Source: JAWVZU01 sp033722075
GTDB lineage: Bacteria; Pseudomonadota; Gammaproteobacteria; Xanthomonadales; SZUA-38
Length of the DNA stretch: 64,000 nt
Direction of reading: 5' to 3'
Assembly: GCA_033722075.1 (NCBI GenBank)
Contig: JAWVZU010000002.1
Span: 3,971 to 67,970, forward strand
In this document: piece by piece, positions 17,532 through 27,720 of the stretch
How the letters are laid out: each line of letters starts with the position of its first letter
Position numbering within the stretch: the stretch's first letter is position 1
Program-made: the position numbers and the translations under genes
Notes under the pieces: model-generated
Seen by the model: only the letters and a program-made list of their open reading frames with translations
Databases searched by the model: none
Told to the model about the DNA's origin: nothing

Positions 17532-18406
17532 AACAGGTCATGGTCGTCGGCGGCACCAATCAGATTGCCGCCTATCTGATTCCCGAACTGCTGAATCGCC
17601 GCTATCACGTCGAGGTCGTGTCCCGGGCTCCGCGGCCACCCTGGATTACGCCGAACGTTCGCCTGAGCTGGCAGTTGCACGACCTCGCCGCGTTCCCCTT
17701 GTCGGGGCCGGTCGAGCGGGCGGTCTACCTGGCGCCCCTGGGGCTGGTCGGCCAGCTGGAGACGGCCCTGGCGCCGGGCGGGCGGATCGTCTGTTTCAGT
17801 TCGACCAGTGTGGTCTCGAAGGCGGATTCGAGCAGTGCGGCAGAGCGCGCGCTGGCCGCCGAACTCGAGAGCGGGGAACGGGCAGTCCGGGATCTCTCAC
17901 GGCTGCACGCCGGCGAATGGACCATTCTGCGCCCGACCCTGGTGTACGGCGCCGGGCTCGATCGGAACCTGACTCGCATCGCCGCCAGCCTGGAAAAGTG
18001 GCGCGTCTTTCCACTGCCGGGCTCCGGCAGCGGCCGGCGCCAGCCGGTTCACGCCCAGGACCTCGCACGGGCTGCCGCGGCCTCGCTGGAACGGCCGGAG
18101 GCCGTCGGAAAGACCTATACGCTGGTTGGGGGCACGACCTTGACCTATCGGGAGATGATCGAGCGGATCTTCCGCTCGCTGGGCCGATCTCCGCGAATCC
18201 TGCCGTTGCCGCCGGCGGTGCTCAGGCTCGCCGTCGCCGCCGCGCGACTGCTGCCCCGCTGGCGTGACATCACCCCGGCCATGCTGGATCGCATCAATCA
18301 GGACCTGGTGTTCGACTCGGGCCCCGCCCGCGCCGATCTCGACTATCAACCTCGCGAATTCAATCCCACCGGCGAGACCTGGCAGCGGCTGGACGATCGT
18401 CGCTGA
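17528..18406 (+). CDS. Atypical NAD(P)-binding SDR-type epimerase/dehydratase-like protein
   Basis: A 292-residue Rossmann-fold protein starting at ATG 17528 (ATGA overlap). The first strand and loop read KQVMVVGGTNQIAAYLIPEL, close to the extended SDR dinucleotide site but without the full GXXGXXG. VYLAPLGLVGQL and IVCFSSTSVVSK follow as in extended SDRs. The usual YXXXK catalytic pair after the Ser is not evident (the region reads SSSAAERALAAELESGE), so it may be an atypical SDR like NDUFA9-type proteins, or use other residues. YTLVGGTTLTYREMIERI is a common C-terminal feature. It is last in the glycan operon, so a sugar-modifying role is likely but unproven. Confidence 0.8.
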   Translation: MKQVMVVGGTNQIAAYLIPELLNRRYHVEVVSRAPRPPWITPNVRLSWQLHDLAAFPLSGPVERAVYLAPLGLVGQLETALAPGGRIVCFSSTSVVSKADSSSAAERALAAELESGERAVRDLSRLHAGEWTILRPTLVYGAGLDRNLTRIAASLEKWRVFPLPGSGSGRRQPVHAQDLARAAAASLERPEAVGKTYTLVGGTTLTYREMIERIFRSLGRSPRILPLPPAVLRLAVAAARLLPRWRDITPAMLDRINQDLVFDSGPARADLDYQPREFNPTGETWQRLDDRR

Positions 18407-18430
18407 CCGGACGCCCGCCGGCGGCGCAGG

Positions 18431-20104
18431 TCAGGCCTTGAGACGCTTGTACTTGATGCGGTGCGGGCGGTCGGCCTCGTCGCCCAGGCGCCGCTTGCGG
18501 TCGTTTTCGTAGTCCTCGTAGTTGCCCTCGAACCAGACCACTTCGCTGTCGCCTTCGAAGGCGATGATGTGGGTGGCAATCCGGTCCAGGAACCAGCGGT
18601 CGTGGGAGATCACCATCACGCAGCCGGGGAACTCGAGGATCGCCTCTTCCAGCGCCCGCAACGTTTCGACGTCCAGGTCGTTGGTCGGCTCGTCGAGCAG
18701 GAGGACGTTTCCCCCGCTGCGCAGTACCTTCGCCAGGTGGACCCGGTTGCGCTCGCCTCCGGACAGGTCCTTGACCTGCTTCTGCTGGTCCGCGCCCCTG
18801 AAGTTGAAGCGCCCGACGTAGGCCCGCGAGGGCGTCTGGTAATTGCCGACCTGGATGTGGTCCAGCCCGTCCGAGATTTCCTGCCAGACGCTGTTCGCTC
18901 CGTTCAGGGAATCCCGTGACTGGTCGACGTAGGCCAGTTCCACAGTGGGCCCGACCCGCAGGTTGCCGCCGTCCGGCTCTTCCTTGCCGGCGATGAGCGA
19001 GAACAGCGTGCTCTTGCCCGCCCCGTTGGGGCCGATGATGCCGACGATGGCGCCGCGCGGGACCTTGAAGGAGAAGTCCTCATACAACAGCTTGTCACCG
19101 AACGCCTTGGTGAGCCCTTCGGCCTCGATGACCAGGTCACCGAGACGGGGGCCGGGTGGGATGTAGATTTCCCGGGTCTCGTTGCGGGCCTGGTGTTCCT
19201 GGGAGCTCAGTTCCTCGAAGCGGGTCAGTCGCGCCTTGCTCTTGGCCCGGCGTCCCTTGGGGTTGGCGCGCACCCATTCGAGCTCCTGCTCGATGGTCTT
19301 GCGGCGAGCCTTGTTCTGGGCCTCTTCCTGCTGCAGGCGCTGTTCCTTCTGCTCCAGCCAGGAGGAGTAGTTGCCCTTCCAGGGAATGCCGTGTCCCCGG
19401 TCCAGCTCGAGGATCCACTCCGCGGCGTTGTCCAGGAAATAGCGATCGTGCGTGACGGCGACGACGGTGCCCGGGTATTCCAGCAGGAACCGCTCCAGCC
19501 AGGCCACGGACTCAGCGTCCAGGTGGTTGGTCGGCTCGTCCAGCAGCAGCATGTCGGGTTTCGCCAGCAGGAGACGGCACAGGGCCACCCGGCGCCGCTC
19601 GCCGCCGGACAGCTGTTCGACGGGCTGCTCCCAGGGCGGGAGGCGCAGGGCATCGGCGGCGATATCGAGGGTCCGGTCCAGTTCCCAGCCGTTGGCCGCA
19701 TCGATCGCGTCCTGGAGTCGCCCCTGCTCCTCGAGCAGTGCATTCATCGCCTCGTCATCCATGGGCTCGGCGAACCGGGCGCTGATCTCGTCGAAGCGGT
19801 TCAGCAGATCCTTGATCTCGGCGACCCCCTGTTCCACGTTTTCTCGCACCGTGGTGCCCTCGGTCAGCTGCGGCTCCTGGGGCAGGAAGCCGATCCGGAT
19901 GCCGGGCTGGGGACGGGCCTCGCCGTTGTAGGACTGATCCTCGCCGGCCATGATCCGGAGCAGGGTGGATTTGCCCGACCCGTTGAGACCCAGAACGCCG
20001 ATCTTGGCGCCCGGGAAGAACGACAGGGAAATGTCCTTGATGATCTCGCGGTTGGGCGGCACCGTCTTGCTGACGCCCAGCATGGTGTAGATATATTGCG
20101 CCAT
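18431..20104 (-). CDS. ettA: Energy-dependent translational throttle protein EttA (ABC-F)
   Basis: A 557-residue ABC-F protein that binds the ribosomal E site and gates early elongation according to the ATP/ADP ratio. Two ATPase cassettes are visible: GLNGSGKST near 40 with [15 protein letters not shown] and [11 protein letters not shown], and GPNGAGKST near 358 with [15 protein letters not shown] and [11 protein letters not shown]. The region between carries the linker, and the arm is present in cassette 1. The start at 20104 ([17 protein letters not shown]) is preferred over an in-frame codon six residues upstream, giving the standard EttA length. It converges on the glycan operon and diverges from glyA. 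Confidence 0.96.
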   Translation of the reverse strand: MAQYIYTMLGVSKTVPPNREIIKDISLSFFPGAKIGVLGLNGSGKSTLLRIMAGEDQSYNGEARPQPGIRIGFLPQEPQLTEGTTVRENVEQGVAEIKDLLNRFDEISARFAEPMDDEAMNALLEEQGRLQDAIDAANGWELDRTLDIAADALRLPPWEQPVEQLSGGERRRVALCRLLLAKPDMLLLDEPTNHLDAESVAWLERFLLEYPGTVVAVTHDRYFLDNAAEWILELDRGHGIPWKGNYSSWLEQKEQRLQQEEAQNKARRKTIEQELEWVRANPKGRRAKSKARLTRFEELSSQEHQARNETREIYIPPGPRLGDLVIEAEGLTKAFGDKLLYEDFSFKVPRGAIVGIIGPNGAGKSTLFSLIAGKEEPDGGNLRVGPTVELAYVDQSRDSLNGANSVWQEISDGLDHIQVGNYQTPSRAYVGRFNFRGADQQKQVKDLSGGERNRVHLAKVLRSGGNVLLLDEPTNDLDVETLRALEEAILEFPGCVMVISHDRWFLDRIATHIIAFEGDSEVVWFEGNYEDYENDRKRRLGDEADRPHRIKYKRLKA

Positions 20105-20189
20105 GGATCTCGGATTCTGCACGAAGGGGCGCGCATTATCGTCGATCTATCGCCGATCGCAAACCCGCGCCCTGCGACCGGACATCCAT

Positions 20190-20195
20190 TACAAT
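20190..20195 (+). promoter_or_regulatory. Possible -10 element of the glyA promoter
   Basis: TACAAT at 20190-20195 matches five of six consensus bases and would start transcription about 25 bases before the glyA ATG. No good -35 hexamer is visible 16-18 bases upstream. Confidence 0.35.
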
Positions 20196-20225
20196 AGTGG
20201 TTTCACTGCAGCAACAGGATGTCCC

Positions 20226-21488
20226 ATGTTCGACGCCCAGATGACCATTGCCGGTTTCGACGACGAACTGTGGTCCGCCATGGAAGGCGAGATGCGCCGC
20301 CAGGAAGATCACGTCGAGCTCATCGCTTCGGAAAACTACGCCAGCCCGCGGGTGCTCGCAGCCCAGGGTTCGGTGATGACCAACAAGTACGCGGAGGGCT
20401 ATCCCGGCAAGCGCTACTACGGCGGTTGCGAGTACGTTGACGTGGCCGAAGAGCTGGCGCGCGAGCGCGTGAAGAAGCTTTTCGGCGCCGACTACGCCAA
20501 CGTCCAGCCCCACTCCGGGTCCCAGGCCAATGCGGCCGTTTACATGGCGCTGCTTTCGCCGGGCGACACGATCATGGGGATGAGCCTGGATGCCGGTGGG
20601 CACCTCACCCACGGCGCGAAGCCCAACTTCTCGGGAAAGCTCTACAACGCGGTCCAATACGGCCTGGACGAAGCCACCGGCCTGGTCGATTACGACGCAA
20701 TGGCGGACCAGGCGCGCGAGCACCAGCCCAAGATGCTGATCGGCGGGTTCTCGGCCTATTCGCAGATCATGGACTGGGCGAAGATGCGCGAGATTGCCGA
20801 TGAGGTCGGCGCCTGGTTCGTCGTGGACATGGCCCATGTCGCGGGGCTGGTTGCCGCCGGCGTCTACCCCAACCCGGTCCCGCATGCCCACGTGGTGACT
20901 TCGACGACCCACAAGACGCTGCGCGGCCCGCGCGGCGGCATCATCCTTGCGCAGGCCGACGAGGCGATCGAGAAGAAGCTGAACTCGCTGGTATTTCCCG
21001 GGACCCAGGGCGGCCCGCTGATGCACGTCATCGCGGCCAAGGCGGTTGCCTTCAAGGAAGCCCTGGAGCACGGTTTCAAGACCTACCAGGAGCAGGTCGT
21101 GAAGAATGCCAAGGCGATGGCGGGGGTATTCATGGAGCGCGGGTACAAGGTCGTGTCGGGCGGGACCGAGAACCATCTGTTCCTGGTCGACCTCATCGAC
21201 AAGGACATCACCGGCAAGGATGCGGAGGCGGCCCTGGGGCGCGCCCACATCACGGTCAACAAGAATGCGGTGCCGAAGGACCCGCGATCGCCGTTCGTCA
21301 CCAGCGGCCTGCGCATCGGTACCCCGGCGATCACCACCCGCGGCTACCTCGAGAGCGATGCCGCGGACCTGACCGGCTGGATCTGCGATGTCCTGGATGA
21401 TCTGGACAACACGGAGGTCGAAGCGCGGGTCCGGAAGCAGGTCCTCGAGCAATGCCGTCGGCTCCCGGTCTACGGGCACCTGCTCTGA
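20226..21488 (+). CDS. glyA: Serine hydroxymethyltransferase
   Basis: A 420-residue PLP enzyme that converts serine and tetrahydrofolate into glycine and 5,10-methylene-THF, feeding one-carbon metabolism. [20 protein letters not shown] near the N-terminus, and [14 protein letters not shown] with the PLP lysine at 230, are diagnostic. ATG at 20226 ([16 protein letters not shown]) gives the usual length; the longer open frame upstream is non-coding. It is followed after 24 bases by nrdR, the glyA-nrdR-rib-nusB arrangement common in this group. Confidence 0.98.
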   Translation: MFDAQMTIAGFDDELWSAMEGEMRRQEDHVELIASENYASPRVLAAQGSVMTNKYAEGYPGKRYYGGCEYVDVAEELARERVKKLFGADYANVQPHSGSQANAAVYMALLSPGDTIMGMSLDAGGHLTHGAKPNFSGKLYNAVQYGLDEATGLVDYDAMADQAREHQPKMLIGGFSAYSQIMDWAKMREIADEVGAWFVVDMAHVAGLVAAGVYPNPVPHAHVVTSTTHKTLRGPRGGIILAQADEAIEKKLNSLVFPGTQGGPLMHVIAAKAVAFKEALEHGFKTYQEQVVKNAKAMAGVFMERGYKVVSGGTENHLFLVDLIDKDITGKDAEAALGRAHITVNKNAVPKDPRSPFVTSGLRIGTPAITTRGYLESDAADLTGWICDVLDDLDNTEVEARVRKQVLEQCRRLPVYGHLL

Positions 21489-21512
21489 GCGCTGCGGGCT
21501 GAGGGATCAGCA

Positions 21513-22043
21513 ATGCACTGCCCGTTCTGCCAGGCAACCGATACGCGGGTGATCGACTCGCGCCTCAAGGGCGAGGGGTTCCAGATCCGGCGGCGCCGTG
21601 AGTGTTCCCAGTGTGGTGCACGCTTCAATACCTTCGAGACGCCGGAGATGAAGCTGCCCAACGTGGTCAAGAGCGGCGGCAACCGGGAGGCGTTCGATCC
21701 GGACAAGTTGCGCTCGGGCATGTTCCGGGCACTGGAGAAACGGCCGGTCGATACGGACGAGGTGGAAGAGGCCATTGCCCGGATTCTGCATGCGCTCCGG
21801 TCGGTCGATGCCGCGGAGATCCCGGCCAGGGCCATCGGGGAACACGTGATGGCCGAACTGAAGCGCCTGGACCAGGTTGCCTACGTTCGGTTTGCCTCGG
21901 TCTACAAGCGCTTCGAGGATCCGGACGCTTTCCTGGAAGTCATCGAACAACTCCGGACCGAGGCGCCGGAAGGCCTGGACTCGCGTCAGCTGTCGCTCCT
22001 CGGCAACCGCCTGGCCGGACTGGGCGACGGCGAAGAATCCTGA
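21513..22043 (+). CDS. nrdR: Transcriptional repressor NrdR
   Basis: A 176-residue repressor of ribonucleotide reductase genes. The N-terminal zinc ribbon has the pairs CPFC (3-6) and CSQC (31-34), with the RRRRE DNA-binding stretch between them. An ATP-cone domain follows (about 49-140, VVKSGGNREAFDPDKLRSGM), which senses ATP/dATP. The length is slightly above the usual 150-160 because of a C-terminal tail. It lies 24 bases after glyA and 22 before ribD. Confidence 0.97.
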   Translation: MHCPFCQATDTRVIDSRLKGEGFQIRRRRECSQCGARFNTFETPEMKLPNVVKSGGNREAFDPDKLRSGMFRALEKRPVDTDEVEEAIARILHALRSVDAAEIPARAIGEHVMAELKRLDQVAYVRFASVYKRFEDPDAFLEVIEQLRTEAPEGLDSRQLSLLGNRLAGLGDGEES

Positions 22044-22065
22044 CCCGCTGACCCGATTTCGGCCC

Positions 22066-23181
22066 ATGTCTGAATTCACTTCCGCCGATCATGCCTGGAT
22101 GAGCCGGACACTGCGGCTGGCCGAGCGCGGCCTTTACTCGACCGATCCGAATCCCCGGGTCGGCTGCGTGCTGGTCCGGGACGGCGAACTCGTGGGGCAG
22201 GGGTGGCATGTTCGTGCCGGCGGTCCGCACGCGGAAATCGAGGCGCTGGCCGAAGCGGGCGATCGCGCCCGGGGCGCGACGGCCTACGTGAGTCTGGAAC
22301 CCTGCTGCCACCACGGCCGAACCGGTCCCTGCGCGGAAGCGCTCATCGAAGCCGGTGTGAGCCGGGTCGTCGCCGCGCTGGAGGATCCGTTTCCGGAGGT
22401 AGCGGGCCGTGGGCTCGCCCGGCTTCGCGAAGCCGGCATTGCAACGACGCTCGGCCTGCTGGCCGAGCAGGCGGAGGAACTCAATGTCGGTTTTCTCTCG
22501 CGAATCCGGCGCGGACGGCCGTTCCTGCGGGTCAAGCTGGCCGCGAGTCTCGATGGGCGGACCGCCCTGCCCAACGGGATCAGCAAGTGGATCACCTCGG
22601 AGGAGGCCCGCTCGGATGTTCAGGTCTGGCGCGCCCGGGCCTCGGCGATCATGACCGGAATCGGGACCGTACGGGCGGATGATCCGCAGCTCGACGTGCG
22701 CATCAAAACGCCCCGGCAGCCGGCACGGATCGTCGTGGATCCCGGCTTTTCCCTGTCGTCGGAAGCGCGCCTGCTGTCGCGCGGCGGCCCCGTATTCGTG
22801 ATCGGAAGCGAAGAGGCCGCGGTGCCCGACTGGTACGAGAGCCGGGAAGTCGAAGCCATCCCCGTGCCCCGGGCTGGTGACGGGCTGGATCTTGCCGCGG
22901 CCCTCAAGCTGCTGGCGGCCCGGGGGATGAACGAAATTCACGTGGAAGCCGGTGCGATCCTCTGTGGCGCACTGCTGGAGGCGCGCCTGGTGGATGAGCT
23001 GGTGCTCTACCTGGCGCCGAGACTGCTGGGGCCCGGCCGCGGACTGTTCGAGTTCACGCCCCTTGAAAGCATGGACCGCCGGATCAATCTAGCCTGGCAT
23101 TCGATCGACCGGATCGGTCCGGATCTGCGCATCCGGGCCCGCCCGGAAAAGCCAGAGAGCCAATCATGTTCACCGGACTGA
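22066..23181 (+). CDS. ribD: Bifunctional riboflavin deaminase/reductase RibD
   Basis: A 371-residue enzyme for the second and third steps of riboflavin synthesis. The N-terminal deaminase (1-145) shows the zinc site PHAEIEAL and PCCHHGRTGPC. The C-terminal reductase (150-365) starts with RPFLRVKLAASLDGRTALPNG, and IHVEAGAILCGALLEARLVDEL is the usual NADPH-fold ending. ATG at 22066 is the first that gives the family N-terminus. The 3' end overlaps ribE by 16 bases. Confidence 0.97.
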   Translation: MSEFTSADHAWMSRTLRLAERGLYSTDPNPRVGCVLVRDGELVGQGWHVRAGGPHAEIEALAEAGDRARGATAYVSLEPCCHHGRTGPCAEALIEAGVSRVVAALEDPFPEVAGRGLARLREAGIATTLGLLAEQAEELNVGFLSRIRRGRPFLRVKLAASLDGRTALPNGISKWITSEEARSDVQVWRARASAIMTGIGTVRADDPQLDVRIKTPRQPARIVVDPGFSLSSEARLLSRGGPVFVIGSEEAAVPDWYESREVEAIPVPRAGDGLDLAAALKLLAARGMNEIHVEAGAILCGALLEARLVDELVLYLAPRLLGPGRGLFEFTPLESMDRRINLAWHSIDRIGPDLRIRARPEKPESQSCSPD

Positions 23182-23759
23182 TCCAGCACATCGGAACGAT
23201 CAAGCGCGCCGACCGCGTGGGTGGCGACCTGCGGCTGCAGATCGATGCGGGAGAGGATTACCTCCAAGGCGTCGAATCCGGCGCAAGCATCGCCGTCTCC
23301 GGCCCCTGCCTGACCGCCGTCGACATCACACGCGGTCATTTCTCCGCCGATGTCTCGGTCGAAACGCTGGACAAGACGACCCTCGCTGCCTGGCGTGCCG
23401 GCCGCCGGGTGAACCTGGAGAAATCCCTGCGACCGGATTCACCGCTGGGCGGGCATTTCGTGACCGGGCATGTCGACGGTCCGGGGCGCCTCGTGTCACG
23501 GCGACGCGACGCCCGCTCCGAGCGGATGCGATTCGAGGTGCCCGAGTCCATCGAGGCCCTGGTAGCGGAGAAGGGTTCCATTGCCATCGAGGGAGTGAGC
23601 CTCACGATCAACGCCGTTGCGGGGCGCTGTGTGGACGTGAACATCGTGCCGCACACGCTGGAGGCCACCACCCTGGGCGAACTGCGCCCCGGCGATCGGG
23701 TCAACATCGAGGCCGACTTGCTGGCCCGCTACGTCGCACGCCTGCACGCGGTAGAATAG
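23166..23759 (+). CDS. ribE: Riboflavin synthase (alpha subunit)
   Basis: A 197-residue trimeric enzyme that dismutates two 6,7-dimethyl-8-ribityllumazine into riboflavin. Two lumazine-binding barrels are visible. The first starts [12 protein letters not shown] with a C-terminal G-R-R-V-N-L-E boundary near residue 80, the second carries the GHVDGPG and GVSLTIN motifs. The ATG lies inside the end of ribD, so the genes are translationally coupled. Only five bases separate it from the next gene. Confidence 0.97.
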   Translation: MFTGLIQHIGTIKRADRVGGDLRLQIDAGEDYLQGVESGASIAVSGPCLTAVDITRGHFSADVSVETLDKTTLAAWRAGRRVNLEKSLRPDSPLGGHFVTGHVDGPGRLVSRRRDARSERMRFEVPESIEALVAEKGSIAIEGVSLTINAVAGRCVDVNIVPHTLEATTLGELRPGDRVNIEADLLARYVARLHAVE

Positions 23760-23764
23760 TCGCC

Positions 23765-24908
<1,144 letters not shown>

Positions 24909-24922
<14 letters not shown>

Positions 24923-25379
24923 AGGGCAACTGACCGGCGCGGAGGGCAAGTTCGCCCTGGTGGCGGGGCGGTTCAACGGCATGATCGTGGAGTCCCTGGT
25001 TACCGGCGCGCGGGACGCGCTGCTGCGCCATGGCGTCGCCGATGAAAGTCTGACGCTGATTCGGGTGCCCGGCGCCTTCGAGATTCCCGCGGCTTGTGCC
25101 CGGGCCGTTGACAGCGGCGAATATGCCGCGGTAATCGCCCTGGGCTGCGTGATCCGTGGCGCGACACCGCATTTCGATTACGTGGCCGGCGAATGCGCCA
25201 AGGGGCTTTCGCGGCTGGGCATGGAATCCGACGTCCCGGTGGTCTTCGGTGTGCTGACCTGCGACACCATCGAGCAGGCCATCGAGCGTGCCGGTACGAA
25301 GGCCGGCAACAAGGGGGCCGATGCCGCCATGGCTGCGCTGGAGATGGTCGATCTCTATGCCCGCATGCCCGGGTCATGA
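24909..25379 (+). CDS. ribH: 6,7-dimethyl-8-ribityllumazine synthase
   Basis: A 156-residue enzyme that forms the lumazine precursor of riboflavin and assembles into a large icosahedral or decameric shell. [50 protein letters not shown] (with the catalytic His) and FGVLTCDT are all present. I take ATG 24909 rather than an upstream in-frame codon because [18 protein letters not shown] matches the family start. Its stop overlaps nusB (ATGA). Confidence 0.97.
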
Positions 25380-25825
25380 GCCGGGCCCGCAATCCGCACG
25401 TCCGCCGCTCCCGGGCGCGACGGCGGGCGCTTCAGGCCCTCTATCAATGGACCATCACCGGCCAGGAAAGCGCCGACATCCTGCGCCAGTTCGGTGAGGA
25501 ACAGGACATGTCCAGCGTCGACGTCGAGTACTTCGAGGCATTGGTACGGGATACGATCGCATCGGCCCCGGAACTGACCTCCGCCCTGGGCGAGTATCTG
25601 GACCGGGACTGGCAGCAGATCGATCTGATGGAACGCAGCGTCCTGCTCATCGGCGCCTTCGAGCTGCGCGCCCGTCAGGAAATTCCGTTCCGGGTGGCGA
25701 TCAAGGAGTCGGTGGACCTGGCCGGGGCCTTCGGTACGGACCAATCGCCTGATTACGTGAACGCCGTCCTCGACCGCTGCGCCCGGGAATGGCGCGCAGA
25801 CGAATACCGGGCTGCCTCCTCCTGA
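25376..25825 (+). CDS. nusB: Transcription antitermination factor NusB
   Basis: A 149-residue all-helical protein that with NusE (S10) binds boxA RNA in rRNA antitermination. The basic N-terminus [21 protein letters not shown] and the C-terminal [29 protein letters not shown] are typical. It is coupled to ribH by a four-base overlap, the standard ribH-nusB-thiL order in gammaproteobacteria. Confidence 0.97.
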   Translation: MSRARNPHVRRSRARRRALQALYQWTITGQESADILRQFGEEQDMSSVDVEYFEALVRDTIASAPELTSALGEYLDRDWQQIDLMERSVLLIGAFELRARQEIPFRVAIKESVDLAGAFGTDQSPDYVNAVLDRCAREWRADEYRAASS

Positions 25826-25835
25826 GCCCCGCGCT

Positions 25836-26762
25836 GTGAACGAAGACCAGCTGGTCAAGGCGATCGAGGCCGCAGCCCGACGCCTTCCTCCCGTGCGTCT
25901 CGGAATCGGAGACGACGCTGCGCTGGTCGATGTGCGCGAGGGGTGCGAGCTCGCGGTCTGCGTCGACACGCTCAACGAAGGCGTTCACTTTCCCGCCGAT
26001 GTGGCGCCCGCCGACCTGGGGCACAAGGCGCTCGCGGTCAACCTCAGCGACCTGGCGGCGATGGGCGCCGACCCGGCCTGGGCCCTGCTGAGCCTTTCGC
26101 TGCAGCAGGTCGAGGAACGCTGGTTGGGACAATTTCTTGATGGTTTTTGCGATCTGGCGGAGCGGTTCCGGGTTGCGCTGGCCGGCGGTGATTCCACGAA
26201 AGGCCCGCTTGCGGTCTCGGTGACCGTAGCCGGCTACGTTCAGCCGGAGCAGGCGCTGCTGCGCGGCGCCGGGCGCGCCGGGGACCACCTGTGGGTTTCC
26301 GGCACCCTGGGCGACGCGGCGGCGGCCCTCGGGGGGTGCCCTGATGAATTCCTGGACGCGCGCCTTCATCGCCCGGAACCGCGAGTGGCGCTTGGCCAGG
26401 CGCTGCGCGGCCTGGCCACCTCCTGTATCGATCTCTCGGACGGCCTGAGGCGGGATCTCCCGCGGCTTTTGCCGTCGGGCAGGGGAGCGCAGGTGGACGT
26501 GTTCGCCTTGCCGCGATCCGAGGCCCTGCGTGCGGCAGCGGATGATCGGCGGACACTGAGCTGGGCGATGGTCGGCGGGGATGACTATGAGCTTTGCTTC
26601 ACTGCCGCGCCCGAGCATGGCGATGCGGTTCGGGACGCCGGCCGGCGCGCCCGCGTAACGGTCACCCGGATTGGAATGGTGACCAGGGATTCCGAGCTGC
26701 GCTGGCTGGACCGGCACGGCCAACCCTTCGAGCCCGAGTCGGCGGGCTTTGAGCACTTTTGA
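25836..26762 (+). CDS. thiL: Thiamine-monophosphate kinase
   Basis: A 308-residue kinase that phosphorylates thiamine monophosphate to the active diphosphate. GIGDDAALVDV, CVDTLNEGVHFP, AVNLSDLAAMGADP and ALAGGDSTKGPLAVSVT are the ATP and metal-binding motifs in the expected order, and MVGGDDYELCF lies near residue 250. GTG at 25836, ten bases after nusB, is the only start that fits; the N-terminus is a few residues shorter than in E. coli. Its stop is six bases from the convergent dolP stop. Confidence 0.95.
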   Translation: MNEDQLVKAIEAAARRLPPVRLGIGDDAALVDVREGCELAVCVDTLNEGVHFPADVAPADLGHKALAVNLSDLAAMGADPAWALLSLSLQQVEERWLGQFLDGFCDLAERFRVALAGGDSTKGPLAVSVTVAGYVQPEQALLRGAGRAGDHLWVSGTLGDAAAALGGCPDEFLDARLHRPEPRVALGQALRGLATSCIDLSDGLRRDLPRLLPSGRGAQVDVFALPRSEALRAAADDRRTLSWAMVGGDDYELCFTAAPEHGDAVRDAGRRARVTVTRIGMVTRDSELRWLDRHGQPFEPESAGFEHF

Positions 26763-26768
26763 AGGCGG

Positions 26769-27386
26769 TCAAAGTCCGCTTTCGGGGATGTAATCGAAGA
26801 CCTTCACGACCTGCTTTACGCCCCGCACACGGGCAACCCGCTCGGCAACCTTCTCGGCTTCTTCCTCGGTTACCAGACCCATCAGGTAGGCGATGCCGCG
26901 CAGGCTGGTGACCTTCACCCGGGCCGGGTCGAAGCCGGGCAGCCCCGTGCCCAGCAGCGCGGCCTTGATCTGGCCGGTAAGCAGCGTGTCGCGGCTGCGC
27001 CGGCCGAGGCCGGTCTGTTCGCCTATGGCCAGCTCGTTGACCACCCGCTGGACGTCGCCGACCTGCGAGACGATCCGCTCCGCTTCCTGCTTGGCCTCCT
27101 CCGTTCGCACTTCGCCGGCAAGGAGCACCGTGCGGTTGTAGCTGACTACGCGGATGTGGTTGCCACGTCCTGGCGCACCGTCCTGGTGGAGCCGGTCCGT
27201 TGCGTGCAGTTCGATCGCATTGTCGTCGAGAATCGTGCCGGCGCTTCGGCGATCGTGCACCGTCGCCGCCACCCCGCCCACCACCGCCGCGGCGCAGCCG
27301 GACAGGGTGGCGATGATGAGCAGCAGGACCGCGAGGCGGAACAGGCCGGAGACGGACGGATGGGTAGGGTCAGCTTTCAAAGGCAT
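26769..27386 (-). CDS. dolP: Outer-membrane lipoprotein with two BON domains (DolP/YraP)
   Basis: A 205-residue lipoprotein. From ATG at 27386 the signal peptide ends in TLSGC. BON domain 1 (about 60-120, RVVSYNRTVLLAGEVRTEEAK) and BON domain 2 (about 130-200, VKVTSLRGIAYLMGLVTEEEAEKVAE) follow; BON domains bind acidic phospholipids. DolP sits at division sites and supports the BAM complex in E. coli. Its start lies 17 bases inside the end of yraN, in the lpoA-yraN-dolP order. Confidence 0.93.
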   Translation of the reverse strand: MPLKADPTHPSVSGLFRLAVLLLIIATLSGCAAAVVGGVAATVHDRRSAGTILDDNAIELHATDRLHQDGAPGRGNHIRVVSYNRTVLLAGEVRTEEAKQEAERIVSQVGDVQRVVNELAIGEQTGLGRRSRDTLLTGQIKAALLGTGLPGFDPARVKVTSLRGIAYLMGLVTEEEAEKVAERVARVRGVKQVVKVFDYIPESGL

Positions 27387-27720
27387 TGCGTATCCACTCG
27401 TAGCGTGGCCAGACGGTGCCGCTGATGGACACCACGTCGAACCGGCAGGGGCGCTCGGCATACTGGGGATAGCGACCGAGAAAATGGCGCGCGGCGCGAA
27501 TCAGGCGCTGGCGCTTGGTCGATCCGATGCTTTCGGCGCCGCTGCCGAACCGGGATGGCGAACGGTACCGGACTTCCACGAAACTGATCGTGTCGCCGTC
27601 AGTCATCACCAGGTCGATTTCGCCGAAGCGACAACGATAGTTGCGGGTCAGCGGCTGCAGGCCGCGGCGGCGCAGGAAATTCGCCGCTCGACGTTCCCAT
27701 TGCCTGCCATTGCCGGTCAC
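27370..27720 (-). CDS. yraN: UPF0102 family protein YraN
   Basis: A 116-residue protein of the UPF0102 family, with a restriction-endonuclease-like fold. GEIDLVMTDGDTISFVEVRYR carries the D..EVR pattern of a PD-(D/E)XK site (usual final Lys replaced by Arg). The N-terminus WERRAANFLRRRGLQPLTRNYR and C-terminus RFDVVSI are family features. Its biochemical role is not established. GTG at 27720 overlaps the lpoA stop. The complementary gene set lies on the minus strand. Confidence 0.93.
   Translation of the reverse strand: MTGNGRQWERRAANFLRRRGLQPLTRNYRCRFGEIDLVMTDGDTISFVEVRYRSPSRFGSGAESIGSTKRQRLIRAARHFLGRYPQYAERPCRFDVVSISGTVWPRYEWIRNAFES

Noticed and set aside
20136..21479. Minus-strand open frame of 447 codons over glyA
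   Set aside because: Entirely antisense to the well-conserved glyA gene.
22044..23764. Possible FMN riboswitch near the rib genes
   Set aside because: The gaps of 22, 0 and 5 bases between nrdR, ribD, ribE and ribBX cannot hold an RFN element.
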